64,000 nucleotides of DNA. Origin: Myxococcus sp. CA023. GTDB taxonomy: Bacteria > Myxococcota > Myxococcia > Myxococcales > Myxococcaceae. Position 1 is the stretch's first letter. Each line of letters opens with the position of its first letter. Below the pieces are notes generated by a model that ran no database searches, was not told the DNA's origin, and was given only the letters and a program-made list of their open reading frames with translations. This document shows, piece after piece, positions 53,639-63,553 of the stretch. The position numbers were made by a program, and so were the translations under genes. The DNA lies in NCBI RefSeq assembly GCF_010998615.1, contig NZ_JAAEAH010000034.1:24360-88359 (forward strand). Direction: 5' to 3'.

Positions 53639-55513
53639 TTAGCGGTCTGGCGCACGCGTGGGTAGCGCATTGAGCTTGCGCTCCAACGCGGCGCGCTGGC
53701 CGGGGGGCTCGGCGGACTCGGGGTCCAGCGTCAGCACTTCCAGGGCGCGCCGCCAGACCGCCGCGGCGTCGTCCGTCCTCGCCACCCGCTGATAGGCGTC
53801 TCCCAGGTGTTCGAGGATGACGGGCTCATCCGGGGCCAGCGTGGAGGCCCGCTCCAGCGCGTCCACGGCCCGGGCGTAGTCCCCTCGCCGGAAATACACC
53901 CAGCCCAGCGAATCCAGGTAGGCCCCGGTGTCCGGCCGCAGCTCCAGGGCCCGCCGCACGCGCCGCTCGGCCTCGTCCAGGTTCTGCCCCGCTTGCGCCA
54001 GCAGGTAGCCCAGGAAGTTCAGCGCGGCGGCGTGGTCCGGTGACACAGCCAGCACCGCCCGCATGCGGGCCAGCGCGCCCGTCACGTCGCCCTGCCGCTC
54101 ATGGGCCGCGCCCAGCACGTACAGCAGGTCTTCGTCCCGGGGAAAGCGGGCCACCGCCTCGCGAAGCAGTGTCAGTGCTTCGCGCCCCCGGCCCTGCCGG
54201 TGGAGTGTGGCGGCCAGGGCGTCATACAGCGCCGCGGAGGGACCGGCGGACAGGCCCTCGCGAAGGAGCAGCTCGGCGCGGTTCGGCGTGCCGCCGCGCT
54301 CCAGCGCCCGGGCGAACTGCATCCGGACTTCCACGTCCTCTGGCGACTCCTGCATCGCGGCCCGGAAGAGCGTGAGGGCCCGGGAGTGCTCGCCCAGGAG
54401 CGACAGGCTGCGGGCCCGGCGCAGGCGCGCGTCGGCGTAGACATCCGCCTCAGCGGGCACACCAGCGAAGGCCTCCGCCGCGTCGGCGAAGCGGCGCATC
54501 CGCTCATGGACGAGCCCCGCGTAGTAGGCCAGCCGAGGGTCCGCATGGTCCCCCCGGCGCGCCGCTTCCAGCACCTCCGCGGCCGCCCTGGGCTCGCGCG
54601 CGGCGAGGTAGCTGAAGGCCACCCGTACCGGCATCTCCGGCTCGGAGGAGAGGGACAACAGCCGGTCGAAGTACGCCCGCGCCCGGACGGCGGAGCCCGC
54701 CTTCAGCGCCGCGCGTCCGGCGCCCAGCAGCACCTCCCGGCTGTCCGGGTCCCGCTCCAGCGCCCGAGCCAGGGACTCCTCCGCCTGCACGGGCCGGCCG
54801 GTGTCTTCGTACAGTTGCGCCAGCGCCGTCAGCACCTCCACGTCACCCGGGGCCCGGGTGGCGGCCTCTACCAACAGGCGCTCGGCGCGCGCGGAGTCGC
54901 CCCGCTCCGCCAGCGCCAACCCCAGGCGCTGGTACCCCGAGGCCTCCCCCGGCAGCGCCAACGCCAGCGCGTCCACCACCTTCACCGCTTCGTCCGGGGC
55001 ACCCATCTCCAGATGGAGCTGGGTCAGGACAAGATACGCCTCCGGCTCGCGAGGCTTGAGGGTCACCGCGCGCCGCAGGTGCAGGCGGGCCCGGGCGAAC
55101 CGCTTCGACTCCGTGAGAACGCGGCCCAGGAGCACGTGCGCGGGGTAGTAGGCGGGGGCGCGCAGCACGGCCCGGCGCAGCTCGCGCTCCGCGCGCGTCA
55201 AATCGCCCAGACGGGCGTACTCCTCCCCCAGCCGGGTGAGCAGCAGCGGGTTCCCATCATCCGTGGCCAGGGCGAGCCGCAGCGCGTCCACCGCGCCCCG
55301 GTGGTCCCCGGCATGGTGCTTCAGCCGAGACTGGAGGTAGTTCGTGTAGCTGGCGGAGGAAGCGTAGCGGCCTTCGTCCGTGGCGCCCGCGTCGATGGCC
55401 TCCCGCATGGCCTCCGGGTCCACGCGCGGCCGCCGTGACGGGGCGGCCGCGGACACACCCGGCGCCACGAGGACGGCCAGCAGGGCGGACACGAGGAGGC
55501 GAGAGGGGCGCAC
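53639..55513 (-). CDS. exported protein with about 14 TPR repeats
   Basis: A 624-residue protein starting at GTG 55513 with signal peptide RLLVSALLAVLVAPGVSAAA. TPR-type helical pairs of ~34 residues run from residue ~55 to ~610, for example NPLLLTRLGEEYARLGDLTR, PAYYPAHVLLGRVLTESKRF, DVEVLTALAQLYEDTGRPVQ and GAYLDSLGWVYFRRGDYARA. Such superhelical TPR proteins act as periplasmic scaffolds; no partner can be named. It lies between sgmT (43 bp) and the hydrolase (12 bp) in one transcription run. Confidence 0.88.
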   Translation of the reverse strand: MRPSRLLVSALLAVLVAPGVSAAAPSRRPRVDPEAMREAIDAGATDEGRYASSASYTNYLQSRLKHHAGDHRGAVDALRLALATDDGNPLLLTRLGEEYARLGDLTRAERELRRAVLRAPAYYPAHVLLGRVLTESKRFARARLHLRRAVTLKPREPEAYLVLTQLHLEMGAPDEAVKVVDALALALPGEASGYQRLGLALAERGDSARAERLLVEAATRAPGDVEVLTALAQLYEDTGRPVQAEESLARALERDPDSREVLLGAGRAALKAGSAVRARAYFDRLLSLSSEPEMPVRVAFSYLAAREPRAAAEVLEAARRGDHADPRLAYYAGLVHERMRRFADAAEAFAGVPAEADVYADARLRRARSLSLLGEHSRALTLFRAAMQESPEDVEVRMQFARALERGGTPNRAELLLREGLSAGPSAALYDALAATLHRQGRGREALTLLREAVARFPRDEDLLYVLGAAHERQGDVTGALARMRAVLAVSPDHAAALNFLGYLLAQAGQNLDEAERRVRRALELRPDTGAYLDSLGWVYFRRGDYARAVDALERASTLAPDEPVILEHLGDAYQRVARTDDAAAVWRRALEVLTLDPESAEPPGQRAALERKLNALPTRAPDR

Positions 55514-55556
55514 GCGAGCATGAGTCTAGCGTGAGCCCGTCCCGCGCGCAGTCGCC

Positions 55557-58067
55557 TCAGCTCTCTTCGGGGGCCGGCGCGCCCAGTTTCTCCAGCAGCT
55601 TCTCGACCGAGTCGCTGTCCTGGCTCACATCCGCCACCGCCGACCGGTACTCCGTGTCCGTCGCCTTCTCCACATCCGGCAACATGCGGCTGATGACGGC
55701 GCGCGCCGCCTCCGCCTGGCACTCCGGCAGGACGACGGCGAACACACCTCCGCCCAGGTGGGAGATGGCATCCGGGTGGCGCACCCGCTTGCGCATGACA
55801 TCGGCGATGTTGGACGGCACCGGCTCCACCGGCCGGTCGGGCCGGAGCACGGCGAGGCTGAGCGCGCGGTGGTAACGCCGGCTGCGCGCCACCTCCTGCT
55901 CCAACCGCAGCAGCAGCCCGCGCCGGTCGTGCAGGCCCGTGGCGGGGTCGCTGCCGGTGCGCCGCTGCAAGGCGCTGGTCTTCTCCTTCTCCTGCTGCTC
56001 GCGCTCACCCTGGCGCAGCTTGAGGGCGCGCTCGGTGCGATTGAGGAGCTCCACCGCGTTGAACGGCTTGCTCATGTAGTCCACCGCGCCCAGGTTGAGC
56101 GAGCGGACCTTCTCCGCCACGCCCTGGTGGGCGGACAGAAGGATGACGGGGATGCGCGCAGTGTCCGTCGAGGACTTGAGCGCCATGGCCGCGTCCAGGC
56201 CGTCCAGCTTGGGCAGGAACACGTCCATGACCACCAGGTCCGGCCGCTGGGCCTTCGCCCGGGCCAGGCCCTCCGCGCCGTCGCGCGCCACCTCCACGCG
56301 GTACTTGGAGCGCAGCACCTCCGACAGCACCGCGGCGATCTCCGGCTCGTCCTCCACCACCAGCACGCGCGGCTGCTCCTGCGGCGTGGGCGCGGCGGCG
56401 GGCGGCGGGCGCGGGTTGCGCGGCGCTTCCTGCGCCAGCGGCAGCGTGAAGACGAAGATGCAGCCGGTGTCCGGCGGGCTCTCCGCCCAGATTTCACCGC
56501 CGTGCAGCTCCACGAACTCCTTGCAGATGGCCAGCCCCAGGCCGGTCCCGCCCTTGCCGCCGTGGCGGTAGCGGTCGAAGACGAGGTGCAGCTCGTCCGG
56601 CGGAATGCCCACGCCGTCGTCCTGCACGCACACCTTGGCGGCGTCTCCATCGGGACGCCCCAGCCGCTGGGTGCTCACCACCACCTCGCCGTCCTGGCGC
56701 GCGTGGTGGATGGCGTTGGTGATGAGGTTCTGCAGCACCTCATGCAGCTTCACCTCGTCACCGATGAGCATCAGGCTGTCCGGACAGTCGGCGCGCAGCG
56801 ACACGCCCCGGTCCGCGGCGAGAATCTCCAGTTCGTTGACGGCGTCGCGGCACAGCTGCGCCACGTCCAGGACGCGGGGCTCGATGGACAACCGCGCGGC
56901 CTCGCCCTTGCCCTTCTCCAGCAGCGACTCCACCAGGCCGAGGATCTTCTTGCCCTGGCGGATCATCGCCTCGGAGGACTGGCGCTGTTGTGGCTCCAGC
57001 GGCCCTTCCTGCAACAGCCGGCCGTGCCCCAGGAGCACCTGGAGCGGCGCGCGCAGGTCATGGCTGCACACCGCGATGATTTCGTCCTTGAGCCGGTTGA
57101 GCTCCTTCAGCCGGCGGTTGGCCTCGTTCAGCTCCTGATAGCGCTGGACGTAGGCCTCCTCCAGGTCCTCGCGCTTCTTCTTCACCGCGGTGTGCAGGCG
57201 CGCGTTGCGGATGGAGTTGGCCAGCACGCCGGCCACCGCCTGGGCGAACTCCTGCTCGTCCCGGCCGAACGACGCGTCAGCGCGCGATACCCGTAGGAAC
57301 AGCGCCCCCAGCAGGTCGCCCTGACAGATGAGGGGCTGCACCAGGATGGACTTCACGCCCAGCGGCAGGATGTTGGTGCGGACCTCCGCCATCAGCGGGT
57401 CGCGCTGCGCCTCCTCGATGACCACCGACTCCCGCGTCTCCAGCGCGCGGCGCAGCTCCGGGTAGCGCATCACCTCGATGTCCAACTGGACGAGGCTCGG
57501 GTCCTCCTGCGTGGCCACCACCTTCGCGGTGCGGGCATGGCTGCCCTCCACCAGCACCACGGAGCAACGGTCCGTCCCGGTGACACGGCCGACCTTGTCC
57601 ACGGCGATGCGGAGTATCTCCTCCAACTCGAGCGAACTGGTGGCCGCCTGGGTGATTTCCAGCAGCATCCCCATGCGCAGGCGGATCCGCTCTTCCCGGT
57701 CACGCAGCCGGCCTGCGCGCAGGGCGGCCTCCAGACGGGGCACCACCTCGTCGGCGCTGCGGATCCAATCGTCCACCGCCAGCCGCTTGAAAGCTTCCGC
57801 CGAGCGCGCGCGGCCCAGGTCCACCAGCACCGGCAGGCGCTGGAGCCGGTCCACCTTGCGCAGCGACTCCAGCATCTCCGCGGCCCGCTTCGCCGTCACC
57901 GCCAGCAGGACGACCTCTGGCTGCAACGTGTCCGCGACCTGGGCCAGGCCGCTCTCCTTCTCCGCCGACGCACACTGGTAGCCGCTCGATGTGAGCCGCT
58001 CCATGAGCGCATCGCCCGCCTCTTTGGCGGCCACCACCAGCACGCGTCCCCGCTGATCAGCCTGCAT
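55557..58067 (-). CDS. sgmT: hybrid histidine kinase with degenerate GGDEF domain, SgmT
   Basis: An 836-residue protein; ATG 58067 (MQADQRGRVLVVAAK) is chosen, with ATG 58103 and GTG 58079 as alternatives. Order: receiver-like fold without phospho-acceptor (~6-120), GAF (~145-300), coiled coil, HisKA with VCSHDLRAPLQ (His ~336), HATPase (DDGVGIPPDEL, GGTGLGLAIC), receiver (VVEDEPEIAAVL, phospho-Asp ~615 in VMDVFLPKLDG, SKPF), then a GGDEF-type domain whose signature is GGGVF. An RHPD I-site (RxxD) sits five residues before it, fitting c-di-GMP binding without synthesis. SgmT of M. xanthus has this architecture and neighbourhood and works with the response regulator DigR on extracellular matrix composition. 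Confidence 0.9.
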   Translation of the reverse strand: MQADQRGRVLVVAAKEAGDALMERLTSSGYQCASAEKESGLAQVADTLQPEVVLLAVTAKRAAEMLESLRKVDRLQRLPVLVDLGRARSAEAFKRLAVDDWIRSADEVVPRLEAALRAGRLRDREERIRLRMGMLLEITQAATSSLELEEILRIAVDKVGRVTGTDRCSVVLVEGSHARTAKVVATQEDPSLVQLDIEVMRYPELRRALETRESVVIEEAQRDPLMAEVRTNILPLGVKSILVQPLICQGDLLGALFLRVSRADASFGRDEQEFAQAVAGVLANSIRNARLHTAVKKKREDLEEAYVQRYQELNEANRRLKELNRLKDEIIAVCSHDLRAPLQVLLGHGRLLQEGPLEPQQRQSSEAMIRQGKKILGLVESLLEKGKGEAARLSIEPRVLDVAQLCRDAVNELEILAADRGVSLRADCPDSLMLIGDEVKLHEVLQNLITNAIHHARQDGEVVVSTQRLGRPDGDAAKVCVQDDGVGIPPDELHLVFDRYRHGGKGGTGLGLAICKEFVELHGGEIWAESPPDTGCIFVFTLPLAQEAPRNPRPPPAAAPTPQEQPRVLVVEDEPEIAAVLSEVLRSKYRVEVARDGAEGLARAKAQRPDLVVMDVFLPKLDGLDAAMALKSSTDTARIPVILLSAHQGVAEKVRSLNLGAVDYMSKPFNAVELLNRTERALKLRQGEREQQEKEKTSALQRRTGSDPATGLHDRRGLLLRLEQEVARSRRYHRALSLAVLRPDRPVEPVPSNIADVMRKRVRHPDAISHLGGGVFAVVLPECQAEAARAVISRMLPDVEKATDTEYRSAVADVSQDSDSVEKLLEKLGAPAPEES

Positions 58068-58552
58068 CTCGACTCTCACGGTGAACCCCAGCCCCGGCGA
58101 CATGGCGCCCGGTAGAGAGGCTGCAAAAACCCGCTGCGTGCGAAAGAGTTCATGGTTCGGATCCCGATCATGCCGCTGAACACGCCCTGGAGCCAGAACG
58201 GCCGGCATGGGTGGGAGGATGTGGCCACGTCGGTCCCCGCCGCCCCCAAGCCCTCCGGGAGCCGAGCGTACACGATGGACGTCACTTCCCTATCACCCGC
58301 GGACCGCGCACGGCCGCCCGCCCTGCCTACCGCCCATCAGGCGCCAGTGGTGCTGCACATGCAACTTCCTGGCGCTTCCGTGGCGCTGTGACGCCGCCCA
58401 CCGCACTGGGTCCCAACGGCGCGGGCGGAACTACCACAGCCCGCGGACCTTGGGGGACGTTCCGCACCCAGGTGGGAGAGAGTCGGTTCGGGCCCGCCCG
58501 ACAAGCGGGCCTAGATGCCTGGGACGCCGCGTACCGGCTAGAGTCGGGCGCC
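58068..58552. other. 485-bp divergent intergenic region sgmT / lipoprotein
   Basis: No reading frame here has convincing start or codon bias. A 7-bp stem GGCCCGC/GCGGGCC (58491-58497 with 58505-58511) lies 41 bp upstream of the plus-strand start. The region should hold both promoters, but no -35/-10 pair with good spacing was found. The unusual length for this genome suggests regulated transcription of one of the two genes. Confidence 0.4.
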
Positions 58553-60145
58553 ATGGCCCACCCCTCCCTGACGCGGCGCGCGCGGCGCTCCGCCCTCATC
58601 GTCGCCGGCAGCCTGGCCGCCGCCTGTGGCGGCAGTGAACCGCCCCCTCCCACGCCGGATCCCCCTCAGGTCGCCCTGACGGTGCCCGCGGGCATCATCT
58701 CCGACGACAAGCTCCAGGTCATCGTCACGGTGTCCGGCTGCGAGGGCGGCTCGACGCTCAACGTCAATGACCGGGAGACCCTGCTCCGGACCTTCCCGCA
58801 CAGCGGCGGCACCATGACGCTGACGCTGGAGCGCAACGACATTCCCTACGCCACGGCGGGCCTGGCCGCGAACCTGTCGTTGAACGCCGTGGCCACGTGC
58901 TCCGACGGGCGTACGAATCGCTCGCAGCCCGCCCCTGTCTCCTACTTCCCGGTGCAGCGCCGCATCGTGGAGCCGCAGAACGCCGGACAAGTCGTCACCG
59001 ACCACTTCGTCATCGACGGCACCAGCGCCAACCCGACCTTCGTGGGCTGCGGCGTCCCGCCGACGGAGATTTCCACGCTGTACCGCGTGAACCTCAGCGG
59101 CAAGGTGACGGGCACTGTCGGGATGCCCATCGCCTGCACCCCCGAGACGGTCATCACCGAGCGCAACCCCGCCAGCGGCAAGCGCTGGGTGTGGACCCCG
59201 AACGTGGGCGCCTTCGCCGTGGACGCCGACCTGCGCATCACCGCGCGCACGACGACGGACATTGGCCCCACGCAGCTCACCGTGCTGCCGGGCGGTGACG
59301 CCATCATCGTCAACCGCATCGACGAGGTGCGCCGGCTCTCCCACAACCCCAACGGCACGTCGGAGAGCGTGGCCGAGGTCAAGTGGCTCTACGCGCCCAC
59401 GACGCTGGAGAGCGTCATCGCTCCGCCCCTGGTTCGCGCGGACGGGATGATTCTCATCGCCTCACTGGGCGCGGGCCCGGATGCTTCGCGCACGGACGTC
59501 ACCGTCACCGAGCTCGAAGCGGACCAGCCATCGACGGTCGCGGAAGCCCGGGCCGCGTACAAGCTGCGGACCTTCGCGCGCAACGAGCGCCTCCCCCTGG
59601 GCGCTTTCGACGACACTGGCAACACGCTCTTCCTGGGCCTCCAGCTCGGCTCGGAGCAGTCGCAGGTCATCGCGTGCGCCGCGAACCAGGACGAGTGCGA
59701 GGGCACTCGGCTCCAGTGGACCAGCCCCGCGCTCCCGGTGCCGCTGGCGCACATCCTCTATCACCCGGGCGCCTCGCGCCTCGTCGCGGTGGGCCAGCAG
59801 CGCGTGTGGTTCCTCGACGCGTCGGGGCAGATTCGCAACCGGGACAACCGCTCCATCGACGCGAATGGCGCGCTGAACGTGCTCCAGGTGCTACGCCGGC
59901 CGGGGTCGCCGGAGCTCTTCCTACTCAACGCGCCGGCCCGCGGACTGGATGGCGCGCCGACGCTGCCCAACGAAATCGTCGCCGTGGACCAGACGTCCGG
60001 CGGCGAGGCCCGCGAGCTGTTCCGCCACCAGGTGGTCGGCAGCCTGGGCGGTGCGATCGACCCGGAAGGCCGGCTGTGGATCCGCACTGGCTTCGACGTG
60101 GTGCAGACGCTGCCTCTGTCCGACTACCGCCGCTACCGGCCGTAG
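58553..60145 (+). CDS. hypothetical lipoprotein, 530 residues
   Basis: ATG 58553 starts SLTRRARRSALIVAGSLAAACGGSEPPPP, a lipoprotein signal with imperfect lipobox AAAC followed by the GGS-Pro-rich spacer common in myxobacterial lipoproteins. Residues ~40-240 contain two Ig-like stretches with cysteine pairs (VTVSGCEGGSTLNVND, VATCSDGRTNRSQP). Residues ~240-520 resemble a beta-propeller: VLPGGDAIIVNRIDEVRRLS, GAFDDTGNTLFLGLQLG, RLVAVGQQRVWFLDASGQI, GGAIDPEGRLWIRTGFDVV. Probably surface or periplasmic; function unknown. Confidence 0.82.
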   Translation: MAHPSLTRRARRSALIVAGSLAAACGGSEPPPPTPDPPQVALTVPAGIISDDKLQVIVTVSGCEGGSTLNVNDRETLLRTFPHSGGTMTLTLERNDIPYATAGLAANLSLNAVATCSDGRTNRSQPAPVSYFPVQRRIVEPQNAGQVVTDHFVIDGTSANPTFVGCGVPPTEISTLYRVNLSGKVTGTVGMPIACTPETVITERNPASGKRWVWTPNVGAFAVDADLRITARTTTDIGPTQLTVLPGGDAIIVNRIDEVRRLSHNPNGTSESVAEVKWLYAPTTLESVIAPPLVRADGMILIASLGAGPDASRTDVTVTELEADQPSTVAEARAAYKLRTFARNERLPLGAFDDTGNTLFLGLQLGSEQSQVIACAANQDECEGTRLQWTSPALPVPLAHILYHPGASRLVAVGQQRVWFLDASGQIRNRDNRSIDANGALNVLQVLRRPGSPELFLLNAPARGLDGAPTLPNEIVAVDQTSGGEARELFRHQVVGSLGGAIDPEGRLWIRTGFDVVQTLPLSDYRRYRP

Positions 60146-60154
60146 CGCGCGGAC

Positions 60155-60895
60155 TCAGGGCCTGCTGGCGACGAGGAGTGCCTCCACGTTGCCAGCGGGC
60201 CCGGGCACCGTGGAGTCCATCAACCCGAGCACCTCCAGGCCCTGCTCGCGGACGAACGCCGTCACCGTGTCGATGGCGTCCTGCCTGGCAGCGACATCCC
60301 GCACCACGCCGCCCTTCCCTACCCGGTCCGGCCCCACCTCGAACTGGGGCTTCACCAGCGCGACCAACAGCCCGCCCGGCTCCAGGTACGTCAGCACCGA
60401 CGGCAGCACCTGCGTGAGGGAGATGAAGCTCACGTCGATGACGACCACGCCGACCTTCTCTGGCAGGTCCTCTTCCGTGAGGTAGCGCGCGTTGACGCGC
60501 TCGCGCGAGCGCACCCGCGGGTCCGTGCGCAGCTTCTCGTGGAGCTGCCCGTAGCCCACGTCAATCGCGTGGACGCGCGTGGCGCCGTGCTGGAGCAGGC
60601 AATCCGTGAAGCCGCCGGTGCTCGCGCCGATGTCCGCGGCCACCTTGCCTCGAACGTCGAGCCCGAAGCGGTCGATGGCGCCCTTCAGCTTCAGGCCGCC
60701 GCGCGACACGTAGGGAAGCACTTCGCCCTTGAGGCGCAGCTCCGCCTCCTGCGGAATCAGCGTGCCGGGCTTGTCCACGCGCTGGTCGCCCACCACCACC
60801 TGGCCGGCCAGGATGAGCGCCTGGGCCTTGGTGCGCGACTCGGCCAGTCCGCGCTCCACCACCAGCACGTCCAACCGCTCCTTGCGAGGCTTCAC
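60155..60895 (-). CDS. tlyA: TlyA family rRNA 2'-O-methyltransferase
   Basis: A 246-residue protein. The start is GTG 60895, overlapping the dxs stop as GTGA. Residues 1-62 are an S4 RNA-binding domain (ERLDVLVVERGLAESRTKAQ, AGQVVVGDQRVDKPG). VSRGGLKLKGAIDRF leads into an FtsJ-type methyltransferase: ADIGASTGGFTDCLLQHGA (SAM loop), VHAIDVGYGQL, VVVIDVSFISLTQVLP, LVALVKPQFEVGP. TlyA methylates 16S and 23S rRNA cytidines in mycobacteria and affects capreomycin sensitivity. It is often next to dxs and ispA, as here. Confidence 0.95.
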   Translation of the reverse strand: MKPRKERLDVLVVERGLAESRTKAQALILAGQVVVGDQRVDKPGTLIPQEAELRLKGEVLPYVSRGGLKLKGAIDRFGLDVRGKVAADIGASTGGFTDCLLQHGATRVHAIDVGYGQLHEKLRTDPRVRSRERVNARYLTEEDLPEKVGVVVIDVSFISLTQVLPSVLTYLEPGGLLVALVKPQFEVGPDRVGKGGVVRDVAARQDAIDTVTAFVREQGLEVLGLMDSTVPGPAGNVEALLVASRP

Positions 60896-62643
60896 CGTCC
60901 GCCCCCTGCCAGCAGCGCCAGGCCCGCGCGCCGCAGGCCCGCCGCATCCAGCCCCTGCTCCGCGCGCTGAACCCGCGCGTCCCCATGGGGAACGAACGCA
61001 TCGGGCATGCCCATCAACCGGACGCGGGCCATCAGCCCGTGCGCCGCGAAGAGCTCCAGCACCGCGCTGCCCAGCCCACCGCGCGTGGTGCCCTCCTCGG
61101 CCACCACGACATGACCGGACCGGCCGGCCTCCAGCAAGGCGGCCTCATCCAGAGGTGAAGCGCAGCGCGCATCCAGCACGCTCCAGCCGGGCTCGCCCCG
61201 CGCGGCCTCCAGCGCGGCGATGCCCAGAGGTCCCAACGTCACCAGCGTCAGCCGGGGTTGCTCCGCGCGAAGCAGCCAGCGAGCCCCCCGCAGCGGCACC
61301 TCGCCCGCGCCCAGTCCTTCGGGCAGGGGCGGCAGCGTGCCGCGTGGGAAGCGGATGACGGAGGCGTGCGGCGCCGCCAGGGCGGTGTCCAGCATGGGCG
61401 CCAGGTCCTCCCCCACCATGGGCGACCACAGGTGCAGGTCCGGCAGCGGGCGCAGGGACGCCACGTCGTAGGTGCCCTGGTGCGTCGCCCCATCCGCGCC
61501 CACCAACCCCGCGCGGTCCACGGCGAAGACGACGGGCAGGCCCGGCAGGCACACGTCGTGGATGATCTGGTCGTACGCGCGCTGGAGGAAGGTCGAATAG
61601 ATGCAGCACACCGGCCGCGCGCCGGCCGAGGCCAGCCCCGCGCTGAAGGTGACGGCGTGCTGTTCCGCGATGCCCACGTCGTACACCCGGTCCGGGAAGC
61701 GCGCCTTGAGCGCGTTGAGCGCCGAGCCCTCCAACATCGCGGGCGTCACCGCCACCACCCGTGGGTCCCGGGCCATGGCGTCCTCCAGCACCGCCGCGAA
61801 GGCCTCGCTGAAGGTCCGCTGGCCACCGCGCGAGCGCACCAGCTTGCCGTCCCGCCACTCATACGGGCCCATGGCATGTCCACGCGTCTGCGTGTCGGCC
61901 TCCGCTGGCGGAAAGCCCTTCCCCTTCAGCGTCAGCGCGTGCACCACCACCGGCCGCGACGAGGCACGGGCCTCGCGCAGCGCGCGAATCAGGGCAGGCA
62001 GGTCGTGCCCATCCACCGGGCCCAGGTAGGTGAAGCCCAGGCCTTCGAAGAAGTCGCGCGCCTCGCGAGTGCGCAGCAGCGCGGGGATGGCACCCACGTT
62101 GGCGCTGATGGACATCTGGTTGTCGTTGAGGACCACGACCAACGGCAGGGGGCTTCCCCCCGCGTTGTTGAGCCCCTCAAATGTAAGGCCCCCCGTGAGG
62201 CCGCCGTCGCCCAACACCGCCACCACGTGGCCCCGGTGCCCCTGCTGCCGCCGGCCCTCCAGCACGCCCAGCGCCGCGGACACCGCCGTGCATGAATGCC
62301 CCGCAAGCAGCGCGTCGTGAGGACTCTCCCGCGGGTCCAGGAACGGCGCGATGCCGTCCGCGTGCCGCAGCGTGTGCATGCGGTCACGCCGCCCCGTGAG
62401 GAGCTTGTGCGCGTACGTCTGGTGCCCCACGTCGAACAGCAGCGCGTCTTGGGGCGAATGGAACACGCGGTGCAGCGCGACGATGAGCTCCACCGCGCCC
62501 AGGGAGGCCCCCAGGTGGCCCCCCACGCGGCCGCAGATGGAGATGATGTCCTCGCGCAGTTCCTGGCACAGGCGCGGCAGTGCCTCCTCGGGAAGTGCGC
62601 GGACGTCCGAGGGCGAGCCGATGCGTGACAGCAACTCCGACAT
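60892..62643 (-). CDS. dxs: 1-deoxy-D-xylulose-5-phosphate synthase
   Basis: A 583-residue enzyme, somewhat shorter than the usual ~620. ATG 62643 overlaps the ispA stop as TAATG. VGGHLGASLGAVELIVALH with the catalytic His; DVGHQTYAHKLLTGR; thiamine-diphosphate site GDGGLTGGLTFEGLNNAG ending LNDNQMSIS; YDVGIAEQHAVTFSAGLA with the catalytic Glu; and VFAVDRAGLVGADGATHQG. It condenses pyruvate and glyceraldehyde-3-phosphate, the first step of the MEP isoprenoid pathway. The shortening is in the C-terminal domain and between the first two domains; the active site is complete. Confidence 0.96.
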   Translation of the reverse strand: MSELLSRIGSPSDVRALPEEALPRLCQELREDIISICGRVGGHLGASLGAVELIVALHRVFHSPQDALLFDVGHQTYAHKLLTGRRDRMHTLRHADGIAPFLDPRESPHDALLAGHSCTAVSAALGVLEGRRQQGHRGHVVAVLGDGGLTGGLTFEGLNNAGGSPLPLVVVLNDNQMSISANVGAIPALLRTREARDFFEGLGFTYLGPVDGHDLPALIRALREARASSRPVVVHALTLKGKGFPPAEADTQTRGHAMGPYEWRDGKLVRSRGGQRTFSEAFAAVLEDAMARDPRVVAVTPAMLEGSALNALKARFPDRVYDVGIAEQHAVTFSAGLASAGARPVCCIYSTFLQRAYDQIIHDVCLPGLPVVFAVDRAGLVGADGATHQGTYDVASLRPLPDLHLWSPMVGEDLAPMLDTALAAPHASVIRFPRGTLPPLPEGLGAGEVPLRGARWLLRAEQPRLTLVTLGPLGIAALEAARGEPGWSVLDARCASPLDEAALLEAGRSGHVVVAEEGTTRGGLGSAVLELFAAHGLMARVRLMGMPDAFVPHGDARVQRAEQGLDAAGLRRAGLALLAGGGR

Positions 62644-63536
62644 TAGGACTTCCGCTCCACGGTGTAGCGCGCCAACGCCGCCAGTGGCCCGTCCTCGCCC
62701 TCCAGGGGGCGTACGGCCGCGATGGCTTCGGCCACCTTCTGGTCCGCCAGCTTCCGCGACGCATCCAGGCCCACCACCGCCGGGAAGGTGAAGCGCCCGG
62801 CCGCGGCGTCCGCGCCCGCGGGCTTGCCCAACTCCGCCGCCGTGGCCGTCACGTCCAGCACGTCATCGGCAATCTGGAAGGCCAGCCCCACCGCGTCGCC
62901 GTAGGTGTCCGCGCGCGCCAATGCGTCCGCGTCTCCACCGCTGGCCAGCACGCCCATGCGGCACGCGGCCCGGATGAGGGCGCCCGTCTTCATGCGGTGC
63001 AGCCGGATGAGGTAGTCCAGCGCGGACGGCCGGTCCTCGGCGGTGTCCAGCACCTGCCCGCCCACCATGCCCGCCGCGCCCGCGGCCACCGCCAGCTCCC
63101 GGCACAGCGCGGCGCGCATGCTCTCGGGCCCACTGGCCACCAGCGTGAAGGCCTCCGTCAACAGCGCGTCACCCGCGAGGATGGCCATGGCCTCACCGTA
63201 CACCTTGTGGTTGGTGAGCCGGCCCCGGCGGTAGTCGTCGTTGTCCATCGCCGGCAGGTCGTCATGCACCAGCGAGTACGTGTGCACGTACTCCAGCGCG
63301 CACGCCGCGTCACCCGCCACCGCCGACACGGCGCTTCCGCGCGCCACGAGGTCCGCGAAGGCCAGGCAGAGCACCGGGCGCAGGCGCTTACCGCCGGCCA
63401 GCAGGGAGTAGCGCATGGCCTCCGCGAGCTGCGGCGGCGTCCCGGAAGGCCCGAGCCGCGCCACGCGCTCGTTCAGCAGGGCCTCGACGCGCGCCTGCTG
63501 AGCGGCCAAGAAGGAATTCAGTTGAAACGTTGCCAC
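62643..63536 (-). CDS. ispA: polyprenyl diphosphate synthase (farnesyl/geranylgeranyl diphosphate synthase, IspA type)
   Basis: A 297-residue protein; GTG 63536 (VATFQLNSFLAAQQ) is chosen, with AGAGGAG upstream. MRYSLLAGGKRLRPVLCLA; first Asp-rich motif YSLVHDDLPAMDNDDYRRG in the bacterial DDxxxxD form; GDALLTEAF; MVGGQVLD; MKTGALIRAA; second motif FQIADDVLDVT. It elongates IPP with DMAPP to C15 (or C20). Chain length cannot be fixed from sequence. Coupled to dxs by a one-base overlap, so precursor and product enzymes are co-expressed. Confidence 0.95.
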   Translation of the reverse strand: MATFQLNSFLAAQQARVEALLNERVARLGPSGTPPQLAEAMRYSLLAGGKRLRPVLCLAFADLVARGSAVSAVAGDAACALEYVHTYSLVHDDLPAMDNDDYRRGRLTNHKVYGEAMAILAGDALLTEAFTLVASGPESMRAALCRELAVAAGAAGMVGGQVLDTAEDRPSALDYLIRLHRMKTGALIRAACRMGVLASGGDADALARADTYGDAVGLAFQIADDVLDVTATAAELGKPAGADAAAGRFTFPAVVGLDASRKLADQKVAEAIAAVRPLEGEDGPLAALARYTVERKS

Positions 63537-63553
63537 GAGCGTCCGTGCTCCTC

